DNA from: Solirubrobacteraceae bacterium
GTDB lineage: Bacteria; Actinomycetota; Thermoleophilia; Solirubrobacterales; Solirubrobacteraceae
Assembly: GCA_025935735.1 (NCBI GenBank)
Contig: JAICUS010000185.1
Coordinates: 1 to 9,821 of the forward strand
Length of the DNA: 9,821 nucleotides
Direction of reading: 5' to 3'
Part shown: in pieces, positions 1 through 5,449 of the stretch
Layout: each line of letters starts with the position of its first letter
Numbering within the stretch: position 1 is the stretch's first letter
The notes under the pieces: generated by a model
Seen by the model: the letters and a program-made list of their open reading frames with translations, nothing else
What the model was told of the DNA's origin: nothing
The model's database searches: none
Position numbers and translations under genes: made by a program

Positions 1-264
1 CGAGGCGCCGTCCCGTCGTGACGCCGCGACGCAGTTGAGGATGCAGCGCAGGCCGGAGGAGTCGATGAACTTCAGCACCGTCAGATCGAGGACCAACGAC
101 CGCGCGCCGTCTGCGCGCAGTGCGGCGATCTCGGCCTCGAGCACCGGGGTGCCGGCCATGTCGAGGTCGCCCAGGACCCGGATGCGCGCGATCGCGCCCT
201 TGCGCGAGACCTCGCAGTCCAACGGCCCCGGCGGGACGGGGGACGGCCGGGGGCTAGCGGCCAT
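1..264 (-). CDS. STAS-domain anti-sigma factor antagonist (3' end cut by window edge)
   Basis: Reading the minus strand from the ATG at 264 gives 88 codons open to the window edge, so the C-terminus is missing. After a Pro-rich N-terminus (residues 1-14) the protein follows the STAS fold: CEVSRKGAIARIRVLGDLD is the first strand pair, then a helix, then LVLDLTVLKFIDSSGL. The D68-S69-S70-G71 motif is the classic SpoIIAA/RsbV phosphorylation site, with S69 the expected phospho-acceptor. In the family, the unphosphorylated form binds the anti-sigma kinase and frees the sigma factor. No other in-frame ATG, GTG or TTG lies between 264 and the in-frame stop at 370-372, so this start is well fixed. 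No strong ribosome site is visible. It lies 214 bp downstream of the phosphatase gene on the same strand, so the phosphatase may act on it (inference). Confidence 0.88.
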   Translation of the reverse strand, partial: MAASPRPSPVPPGPLDCEVSRKGAIARIRVLGDLDMAGTPVLEAEIAALRADGARSLVLDLTVLKFIDSSGLRCILNCVAASRRDGAS

Positions 265-458
265 GACGCGGCGGCGGCTCGAGTGGCGAATCGCCGCGGA
301 GGGCGGCCACGGGGAGAGAGTGGGGCACAGGCAACTCCTCGATCGCTTCGCGGATGAGCGGATCGGAAGTCAGGTGCCGCTGCCGGCCCGGGTCCAGGGC
401 CCGGCCCCGGCACGAGTGCCCTCCAGCGGGACAGGCTACCGCTTTGTGCCGACTCCGT

Positions 459-490
459 GAGCCGGCGGCTCGGATGACTCAGACTGAGTC
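459..490. repeat. Two short perfect palindromes at the 3' end of the phosphatase gene
   Basis: GAGCCG-G-CGGCTC spans 459-471 and GACTCAG-A-CTGAGTC spans 476-490. Both are perfect around a single central base. The second overlaps the phosphatase stop codon (479-481). One-base centres are too tight for simple RNA hairpins, so they would open to shorter stems or act as DNA sites. They may contribute to termination or mRNA processing between the phosphatase and STAS genes. In such GC-rich DNA the first could be chance; the second is less GC-rich and more notable. Confidence 0.3.
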
Positions 491-1897
491 CGGACGGGGC
501 TCGCGGCCGTTGGGGGCCAGGACGACGATGGTGGCGTCGTCCTCGAGCGGGTCCAGCGAGCGGTCGAGGATCGCGTCCTGGAGCGCGCGGACGGTCTCCG
601 CGGGCGAGGCGCCCGGCCGCCCGCGCAGCGCGGCGGTGACGCCGGCGAGGCCGAAGCGCCCCGCGCCGTCCGTGTGGCGGTCGAGCACGCCGTCGGACAG
701 CAGCAGCAGCCGCTCGCCCGGTGCGAGCCGGTGGCGCTGGATCGCGAAGCGCCGGTCGGCCGCGCCGCGGCCGAGCGCGTCGTGGAGCACGCCCGGGAGC
801 TCCGCGATGTCGCCCCCGGCGTCGATGCGCAGCGGCGGCTGGCCGCCGCAGGCGATCCAGGAGAATGTGCTCGACGGTCCGTGCCAGCGGGCGATGATCG
901 CGTTGACGAAGGCGCCGGCGATGGCGATCTCGCGGACCGTGCGGTGGACGGCGAGGGTGGCGGCGTGCAGGTCGCCGGTGAACTTGCGCTTGGCCCGGAA
1001 CGCCCCGAGCGCGATGGCGCCGATCGCCGCGGCGGTGGTCCCCGACCCCATGCTGTCGGCGACGCCCAGCCAGCCGCCGTCGCGGTTCTCGACATAGTCG
1101 AACCAGTCGCCGCCGATCTCGTAGCCCGGCAGCACGGTGCCCGCGAGGCGCGCGCCCGTGATGCGCGCGATGCGGGGTGGGAGCAGGTTCTGCTGGATCT
1201 CCGCGGCCGGGCTGGTCTGCCGGCGGCGCTGGGCCATGTCGAGCACGTCGGTGTACCGGGCGGCCAGCGCGAGCGAGGCCGCGGCCTGGCGGGCCAGCTC
1301 GGTCAGCGCGTCCGCCGGCGCGTCGACCGCGAGCAGGACGCCCAGTGCGCGGCCGCGCAGCGCCAGCGGGGCGAGGACGCTGCCGGGCAGCTCGCGCGCG
1401 ATCAGCTCGCGCAGCGGGGCGAGGCCCTCGCGGGGCAGCTCCGGGCCGATCGCCAGCGGGGCGGCGAGCGAGTCCGGGAACTCCTCCGAGCCGGCGAGCC
1501 GCCGCAGGTGGGTGCCCTCGAGATCGATCAGGTACAGCGCGACCGACGTCACCCCCGCGAGCCGCCGCGCCTCGGAGACGATCTGGTCGCCCAGCAGGTG
1601 CGGGGGGATCGTGTTGAGCACCTCGGCCACGTCCAGCCGCGACGCGCCGGCGGCCGGCTGCCCGGGCGGCCGCGGCGTGTCCTGTCCGTCGTCGTCCGAT
1701 CGCGCGGCGGCCCGTTCGTGGGCCGCCGCGACGAGCCGGCCGCGCGACCCGAAGTGCCGGTACAGCGTCGCCCGGGACACGCCGGCGGCGGTCGCGATGT
1801 CATCCGCCGCGGCATCGGGCTCCGCGCGCAGCAGTTCGATCGCCGCGCGCAGGATGCGGTCGGCGTTGTGCACCGCGTCGGCCCGTTGGCGTCTCAT
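479..1897 (-). CDS. TetR-type HTH / GAF-like / SpoIIE (PP2C) phosphatase fusion
   Basis: This 472-aa protein combines three modules. Residues 10-60 form a TetR N-terminal HTH: AAIELLRAEPDAAADDIATA, followed by AGVSRATLYRHFGSRGRL. Residues about 90-220 are GAF-like (VALYLIDLEGTHLRRLAG, then VLAPLALRGRALGVLLAVDA), and a helical linker (ALAARYTDVLDMAQRRR) follows. Residues about 230-462 are a SpoIIE/RsbU PP2C phosphatase with EIQQNLLPP (233-241), GGDWFDYV (262-269), ADSMGSGTTAA (280-290), LLLLSDGVLD (397-406) and DDATIVVL (453-460). The metal-binding aspartates at 264, 281, 402 and 453/454 are all present. Two departures are D-S-M-G-S-G in place of the usual D-V-x-G-H/K-G, and GGQPPL (351-356) where His is common. 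Such phosphatases dephosphorylate STAS antagonists, and one is encoded just downstream. The usual TetR ligand domain is replaced by GAF plus phosphatase. DNA binding and self-regulation are inferred. Confidence 0.9.
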   Translation of the reverse strand: MRRQRADAVHNADRILRAAIELLRAEPDAAADDIATAAGVSRATLYRHFGSRGRLVAAAHERAAARSDDDGQDTPRPPGQPAAGASRLDVAEVLNTIPPHLLGDQIVSEARRLAGVTSVALYLIDLEGTHLRRLAGSEEFPDSLAAPLAIGPELPREGLAPLRELIARELPGSVLAPLALRGRALGVLLAVDAPADALTELARQAAASLALAARYTDVLDMAQRRRQTSPAAEIQQNLLPPRIARITGARLAGTVLPGYEIGGDWFDYVENRDGGWLGVADSMGSGTTAAAIGAIALGAFRAKRKFTGDLHAATLAVHRTVREIAIAGAFVNAIIARWHGPSSTFSWIACGGQPPLRIDAGGDIAELPGVLHDALGRGAADRRFAIQRHRLAPGERLLLLSDGVLDRHTDGAGRFGLAGVTAALRGRPGASPAETVRALQDAILDRSLDPLEDDATIVVLAPNGREPRPDSV

Positions 1898-1948
1898 AAG
1901 TGAGGGTCTGTCCGGAACCGCCTACCCCCCAAACGCGACGTCACGTCT

Positions 1949-1960
1949 CGGTTATATCCG
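1949..1960. promoter_or_regulatory. Operator-like palindrome over the phosphatase -10
   Basis: CGGTTATATCCG is a 12-bp palindrome with a single mismatched pair (CGG-T-TATA-T-CCG). It lies directly over the proposed -10 of the minus-strand promoter. A TetR-type dimer would be expected to bind a palindromic site here, and the adjacent gene encodes a TetR-type HTH, so this is a candidate autoregulatory operator. The arms are short for a TetR operator, so the link is inference only. Confidence 0.35.
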
Positions 1961-1979
1961 GTTGTGTCAGATTTGTCTC
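1951..1979 (-). promoter_or_regulatory. Sigma-70-like promoter for the phosphatase gene
   Basis: On the minus strand GAGACA (1979-1974; four of six matches to TTGACA) is followed by a 17-bp spacer and TATAAC (1956-1951; five of six matches to TATAAT). Transcription would begin near 1944, leaving a leader of about 47 nt before the ATG at 1897. This is one of the few AT-richer spots in the window, which supports a real promoter. Confidence 0.5.
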
Positions 1980-2007
1980 GGTCATTGTTTCGCTTGTCCG
2001 GCATTGT
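1962..2007 (+). repeat. Five helically phased TTGT elements in the divergent promoter region
   Basis: TTGT occurs at 1962, 1973, 1985, 1994 and 2004. The intervals are 11, 12, 9 and 10 bp, averaging 10.5, which is one DNA turn. Several copies extend to TTGT followed by a pyrimidine-rich triplet (TTGTCTC, TTGTTTC, TTGTCCG). The array sits between the phosphatase promoter and the start of the membrane-protein gene, and overlaps the phosphatase -35. An inverted pair TGTCC/GGACA (1995-1999 and 2008-2012) lies at its right end. Same-face repeats suit cooperative binding of a regulator. Confidence 0.35.
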
Positions 2008-2023
2008 GGACAGGCCAGGGGCA

Positions 2024-2638
2024 ATGACAAACTCACACACCTCCAGCGCCGCTGTCGCCGAGCCGGCGGCGCGCGAGCGCGCCGAGCCGGCTCCGGCACG
2101 CCGCGACGTCCTGCGCCGCCAGCGCGACGAGTTCGGCGGCTTCCAGTGGGGCGCGGACTTCTTCGGCTGGCTGGTCGCGGTCGGCATGGCCACGCTGCTG
2201 ATCGCGTTCCTCGCCGCAGCCGGCACCGCCGTGGGGCTCACGAGCACGACGTCGTCCCAGGCGACCGCGAAGGCGGGCACGATCGGCATCGCCGGCGGCG
2301 TGCTGCTGCTGATCGTCCTGATGGTCGCCTACTACTCCGGCGGCTACGTCGCCGGCCGGATGGCGCGCTTCAACGGACCGCGCCAGGGCATCGCCGTCTG
2401 GCTCATCGGCCTCGCGGTCACGATCGTGCTGGCCGTCGCCGGCGCGCTGTTCGGCGCCAAGTACAACCTGCTGTCGGGCCTGCACCTCCCACGCATCCCG
2501 GTCGGCGAGGGCGCACTGACCACCGGCGGCCTGATCGCGCTCGCCGCCGTGCTCATCGGCACGCTGATCGCCGCCATCGCCGGCGGCAAGGCCGGCACCC
2601 ACTTCCACCGCAAGGTCGACAAGGTCGGCCTGTCATGA
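2024..2638 (+). CDS. Four-helix integral membrane protein of unknown function, paired with a PRC-barrel protein
   Basis: The 204-aa product has a polar N-terminus (1-40, rich in Ala, Glu and Arg) and then QRDEFGGFQWGADFFGWLVA leading into four hydrophobic segments at about 46-71, 85-110, 122-145 and 166-187. A short basic tail (HFHRKVDK) ends it. There is no signal peptide or catalytic motif. The sequence resembles small actinobacterial membrane proteins that are often encoded beside PRC-barrel proteins (recollection of the family, not a search). The ATG at 2024 is preferred over a GTG at 1964 because AGGGG precedes it and the extra 20 residues look untypical. The AGGGG is only about 2 nt away, a tight spacing. 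The stop overlaps an ATG at 2635 (ATGA), but the next gene most likely starts at 2662. Co-transcription with that gene is likely. Confidence 0.82.
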   Translation: MTNSHTSSAAVAEPAARERAEPAPARRDVLRRQRDEFGGFQWGADFFGWLVAVGMATLLIAFLAAAGTAVGLTSTTSSQATAKAGTIGIAGGVLLLIVLMVAYYSGGYVAGRMARFNGPRQGIAVWLIGLAVTIVLAVAGALFGAKYNLLSGLHLPRIPVGEGALTTGGLIALAAVLIGTLIAAIAGGKAGTHFHRKVDKVGLS

Positions 2639-2649
2639 ACCCCGAGAAC

Positions 2650-2656
2650 AAGGAGG
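2650..2656 (+). promoter_or_regulatory. Strong ribosome binding site deciding the PRC-barrel gene start
   Basis: AAGGAGG ends five bases before the ATG at 2662. This favours 2662 over the in-frame ATG at 2635, which overlaps the upstream stop codon and has no comparable site. Confidence 0.75.
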
Positions 2657-2661
2657 CCACC

Positions 2662-3408
2662 ATGGCCCTCACCGAAACCGACGTCATGAGCTGGCGCGGC
2701 CAGACCCTGGTCGACGACAACGGCGAGAAGATCGGCACGATCGAGGAGATCTATCTCGACGCGGAGACCGACGTGCCCGAATGGGCGCTCGTCACCACCG
2801 GCATGTTCGGCACCAAGCAGTCGTTCGTGCCGATCCAGGACGCCACGTCCGCCGACGACGGCGACGTCCGCGTCGCGTTCGACAAGCAGACCGTCAAGAG
2901 CGCGCCGACGGTCGACCCCGACGGCCGCCTGTCCGATCTCGAGGAGGCCGAGCTCTACCGCCACTACGGCCGCGAGTACTCGCAGCCGTCCGGCACGGAG
3001 CAGCCCTCCGGTGACGGCCACGACCTCAGCGGCCCGAACACCGATCACGCGATGACGCGGTCGGAGGAGCAGCTGCACGTGGGCACCACGCAGCGCGAGG
3101 CGGGCCGGGCGCGCCTGAAGAAGTACGTCGTCGAGGAGCAGGTCACGCAGACCGTGCCCGTCCGCCACGAGGAGGTGCGGGTCGAGCGCGAGCCGATCAC
3201 CGACGCCAACGCCGGCGCCGCGCTGGACGGCCCCGCGATCTCCGAGGAGGAGCACGAGGTCGTGCTCCACGCCGAGGAGCCCGTCGTCGAGAAGCGCGCG
3301 GTCCCGCAGGAGCGCGTCCGGCTCGAGAAGGACCAGCACACCGAGCAGCGCGAGGTCAGCGACTCGGTGCGCAAGGAGCGCGTCGAGGTCGACGACGCGC
3401 GCGGCTAG
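2662..3408 (+). CDS. PRC-barrel and DUF2382 (YsnF/AvaK-type) stress protein
   Basis: This is a 248-aa soluble protein with two domains. Residues about 5-80 are a PRC-barrel: WRGQTLVDDNGEKIGTIEEI, then VPEWALVTTGMFGTKQSFVP. After a linker (about 100-130, rich in Gly, Ser and Pro) residues 131-247 are a DUF2382 domain, a charged repeat-like region with SEEQLHVGTTQREAGRARLK, VVEEQVTQTVPVRHEEVRVE and VVEKRAVPQERVRLEKD. The same architecture occurs in Bacillus YsnF, annotated as a general stress protein, and in many actinobacterial and cyanobacterial proteins; the biochemical function is not established. It lies 23 bp after the membrane-protein gene on the same strand and is closed by a hairpin at 3419. 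It may associate with the envelope beside its membrane neighbour (inference). Acidic and basic residues alternate heavily in the C-terminal half, with no transmembrane segment. Confidence 0.9.
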   Translation: MALTETDVMSWRGQTLVDDNGEKIGTIEEIYLDAETDVPEWALVTTGMFGTKQSFVPIQDATSADDGDVRVAFDKQTVKSAPTVDPDGRLSDLEEAELYRHYGREYSQPSGTEQPSGDGHDLSGPNTDHAMTRSEEQLHVGTTQREAGRARLKKYVVEEQVTQTVPVRHEEVRVEREPITDANAGAALDGPAISEEEHEVVLHAEEPVVEKRAVPQERVRLEKDQHTEQREVSDSVRKERVEVDDARG

Positions 3409-3418
3409 CCGCTCGCTC

Positions 3419-3445
3419 CCCCGCCGGCTTGAACGGCCGGCGGGG
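3419..3445. terminator. GC-rich terminator between converging genes
   Basis: CCCCGCCGGC (3419-3428) and GCCGGCGGGG (3436-3445) form a perfect 10-bp stem with the 7-nt loop TTGAACG. It starts 11 bp after the PRC-barrel stop and ends 5 bp before the last base of the converging STAS gene, so it can serve both strands. There is no T-run, as is common for actinobacterial terminators. Confidence 0.8.
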
Positions 3446-3450
3446 TGACG

Positions 3451-3768
3451 TCACCGCGGGCGGGCTGCGCCGGCCACCGCGCCCGACGGGTGGTCGACGA
3501 GCTCCAGCAGGCCGTGCAGGCCGAGCTGGGCGAGCTGCCGCCTGACCCGGGACCCCTCGCCCACGAGGACCAGGCGGCCACCGGCGGCCCGGATGTGGAG
3601 GTCCGCCTGCACGATCACCCGGGCCGCGGTCATCTCCAGCGCCGTCAGGCCGCGCAGGTCGAGCACGACGGTCCCGGCCGTCCCGGCGGCGTCCCGCAGC
3701 GCCGTGCCGAGGCGCCGCAGTGCCACGGCGCTCGGGCGGCCGGTGACGACGATGTCTGAGGGCATCGC
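3451..3768 (-). CDS. STAS-domain protein lacking the canonical phospho-acceptor
   Basis: The 105-aa product from the ATG at 3768 is a compact STAS domain: strand IVVTGRP, strand TVVLDLRGLTALEMTAARVI, a helix, then GGRLVLVGEGSRVRRQLAQL and LGLHGLLELVDH. Where SpoIIAA/RsbV proteins have D-S-S-G, this one reads E44-M45-T46-A47, so the usual phospho-serine is Met. T46 might still be modified. It could be a constitutively active antagonist, a scaffold like the RsbR/RsbS group, or a structural STAS protein. It is not a clear orthologue of the STAS protein at the left edge. The start is uncertain: an in-frame ATG at 3840 would add 24 residues (MPSAGTASAFRPP...) with no recognisable fold, and neither start has a strong ribosome site. 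It is divergent from the MpsC-like gene. Confidence 0.8.
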   Translation of the reverse strand, partial: AMPSDIVVTGRPSAVALRRLGTALRDAAGTAGTVVLDLRGLTALEMTAARVIVQADLHIRAAGGRLVLVGEGSRVRRQLAQLGLHGLLELVDHPSGAVAGAARPR

Positions 3769-3849
3769 GCCGAGCCGCCGTTCGATCCCGGACTCACGCG
3801 CCGGAGGGCGAAAAGCCGACGCGGTCCCCGCGGAGGGCATCCCTCGCTC

Positions 3850-3860
3850 GAATAGGATTC
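3850..3860. promoter_or_regulatory. GAAT-AGG-ATTC palindrome with -10-like sequence before the MpsC-like gene
   Basis: GAATAGGATTC is a perfect 4-bp inverted repeat around AGG. On the plus strand it contains TAGGAT (3853-3858), which fits a -10 (TANNNT) placed seven bases before the GTG at 3866, as in leaderless actinobacterial transcripts. The same bases also offer AGGA as a ribosome site 8 nt from the GTG. The two readings cannot both be right. No convincing -35 is visible. Confidence 0.35.
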
Positions 3861-3865
3861 TGCGT

Positions 3866-4273
3866 GTGCCTGACCCGCCCATCCAGCACCGGGCGCACGG
3901 GGACGTCCTGACCGCGATCTCCGACGGGATGGTGGCGCTGCTCAAGGAGTTCTATGGGCGCGGACCGACCCAGGCCAAGACCTACTACCACGACGACCTG
4001 GTCGTGTGCGTCCTCCGGGGCGGGTTCACGCGCGTGGAGCAGACGTTGCTGGACGGCGGTCGCGGCGGGGCGGTCATCGAGCAGCGCATGGCGTTCCAGG
4101 AGGTCATGCGCCACCGGTTCGAGACCGTCGTGGAGCGGGCCACGGGCCGGCCGGTGATCGGCTTCATGAGCGGCAATCAGCAGGCGCCGGACATGATCTG
4201 CGAGGTCTTCGTGCTCAGCCCGAGCGATCTCGTGCCCGAGGACGAGCGCCGGCGGCGCGGCCCCGGCACCTGA
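3866..4273 (+). CDS. MpsC/DUF2294-family protein
   Basis: The 135-aa product reads AISDGMVALLKEFYGRGPTQ, then a DDLVVCVLRGGFTRVEQTLL segment, then VMRHRFETVVERATGRPVIG and FMSGNQQAPDMICEVFVLSP. This matches the DUF2294/MpsC pattern, with the conserved GRGP (31-34), a helix-strand module with DDLVV and FTRVEQTLL, and a closing strand EVFVL. In Staphylococcus aureus MpsC is named from a sodium-translocating, membrane-potential-generating system with MpsA and MpsB. Isolated family members have no agreed function, and no mpsA/mpsB is visible here. GTG at 3866 is chosen because it gives a family-typical N-terminus with an upstream AGGA; ATG at 3929-3931 would cut into the first helix. The protein is soluble with a basic tail (DERRRRGPGT). 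It is transcribed away from the variant STAS gene. Confidence 0.82.
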   Translation: MPDPPIQHRAHGDVLTAISDGMVALLKEFYGRGPTQAKTYYHDDLVVCVLRGGFTRVEQTLLDGGRGGAVIEQRMAFQEVMRHRFETVVERATGRPVIGFMSGNQQAPDMICEVFVLSPSDLVPEDERRRRGPGT

Positions 4274-4386
4274 AGCCCCGCGCCACTGCCGCCCGAGCGC
4301 GTGCGCACGTCCTCGTCGCTTTGATGTCCGCCGGATGGATAGTCCGTTCGGCGCTCGGGTAGCGTATGGGTGGAGGGCACCTTCGT

Positions 4387-4406
4387 GGGGCCGGCCCCGG
4401 CCGGGG
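4387..4406. repeat. Two overlapping 12-bp palindromes upstream of the desaturase
   Basis: GGGGCCGGCCCC (4387-4398) and CCCCGGCCGGGG (4395-4406) are each perfect and share the central CCCC (4395-4398), so their hairpins are mutually exclusive. They lie 113 bp after the MpsC-like stop and about 50 bp before the desaturase start. They could terminate the upstream transcript, act as an operator, or form a leader switch. No good promoter was found between 4274 and 4456; TGGATA (4336) with TAGCGT (4360) at 18 bp is weak. Confidence 0.35.
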
Positions 4407-4456
4407 CGGGCAGCACCATCTGACTTCCGCGTTGCTCCACGCCCACGGAGGTCGAG

Positions 4457-5449
4457 ATGTCCCATGTTGTCCGCGCTGTGCGCGCCGAGCGAGCCGAGGC
4501 CCGCCGGGATACGCCCGACACGATCCCGATCGTCAACGAGACGTCCGAGCGGATCGTGCGGACGCTGGTGATCGGGTTGCCGCCCGTGGCGCTCGTGTGC
4601 GCGGGCCGGCTGGCGTGGGGCGGGCTCCTGCATTGGCAGGACCTCGTGGTGCTGGGGGTGATGTACACGTTGTCCGGGCTGGGGGTGACGGTCGGCTTCC
4701 ATCGGCTGTTCACGCATCGCAGCTTCAAGACCACGCGGGCGCTACGGGTGCTGCTGGCGGTGCTGGGCTCGACCGCGGTCGAGGGGCCGGTGACCGAGTG
4801 GGTGGCCACGCACCGGCGCCATCATCAGTTCTCCGACCGCCCGGGGGACCCGCACAGCCCGCATGTCGGCCGGGCCGGTGGGTGGCGCGGCGCGCTGCGC
4901 GGGCTGGCGCACGCGCACGTCGGCTGGATGTTCCGCGGCAAGGACATGGCGAACCCGGGGCGCTATGCGAAGGATCTGCTGGCCGACCGCGACATGCGGT
5001 TCATCGGCCGCACGTTCCCGCTCTGGGTACTCGTCGGGTTGGCGGCGCCGTTCGGCCTGGGCTTGGCGCTCACCGGGTCGCTGGCGGGTGGGCTGACCGG
5101 CCTGCTCTGGGGCGGGGCCGTCCGCGTGCTGGTGCTGCACCACGCGACGTTCAGCATCAACTCGCTGTGTCACTTCTTCGGCCGGCGCCCGTTCGCGACG
5201 GGCGACGAGTCGCGCAACCTCGCCTGGCTGGCCCCGATCGCGCTGGGGGAGGGGTGGCACAACAACCACCACGCGTTCCCGACGTCCGCACGCCACGGCC
5301 TGGGCCGCGGGCAGGTCGATCCCAGCGCGTGGCTGATCACCGCACTGGAGCGCTGTCATCTCGCGTGGGACGTCGTCCGCGTCAGCGACGAGCGCCAGCA
5401 GGCCAAGCGCGCGGCGCGCGCGGGGGGACGCGGTGGGGCGCTCGGTTAG
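4457..5449 (+). CDS. Acyl-CoA / fatty-acid desaturase (membrane di-iron)
   Basis: The 330-aa product is a membrane-bound acyl desaturase with the three histidine boxes in order: HRLFTH (82-87), HRRHH (119-123) and HNNHH (268-272). The additional SCD-type ligands are also visible: H154 in AHAHVGWMF, and N235 and H239 in TFSINSLCHFFG. WVATHRRHHQFSDRPGDPHS is the family signature. Hydrophobic segments lie at about 33-55, 60-80, 96-110, 185-207 and 210-230. The enzyme introduces a double bond (usually delta-9) into acyl chains using oxygen and an electron donor, adjusting membrane fluidity. GGAGG (4447-4451) lies five bases before the ATG. The N-terminal 30 residues are polar and charged. The gene overlaps the next one by 17 bp, implying translational coupling. 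No ferredoxin or reductase partner gene is in the window. Confidence 0.95.
   Translation: MSHVVRAVRAERAEARRDTPDTIPIVNETSERIVRTLVIGLPPVALVCAGRLAWGGLLHWQDLVVLGVMYTLSGLGVTVGFHRLFTHRSFKTTRALRVLLAVLGSTAVEGPVTEWVATHRRHHQFSDRPGDPHSPHVGRAGGWRGALRGLAHAHVGWMFRGKDMANPGRYAKDLLADRDMRFIGRTFPLWVLVGLAAPFGLGLALTGSLAGGLTGLLWGGAVRVLVLHHATFSINSLCHFFGRRPFATGDESRNLAWLAPIALGEGWHNNHHAFPTSARHGLGRGQVDPSAWLITALERCHLAWDVVRVSDERQQAKRAARAGGRGGALG

Noticed and set aside
1900..2661. Long plus-strand frame running upstream of the PRC-barrel domain, in the same frame
   Set aside because: Its upstream part is an Arg-rich antisense-like string overlapping the membrane-protein gene. The ribosome site at 2650-2656 puts the start at 2662.
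4357..4365. GGGTAGCGT as a SigB-type -10 before the desaturase
   Set aside because: No GTTT-like -35 at 12-17 bp upstream; GGGTA alone is common in this DNA.
3794..4717. Long minus-strand frame opposite the MpsC-like gene and desaturase start
   Set aside because: No domain signature; the plus-strand MpsC-like and desaturase frames carry the family motifs.
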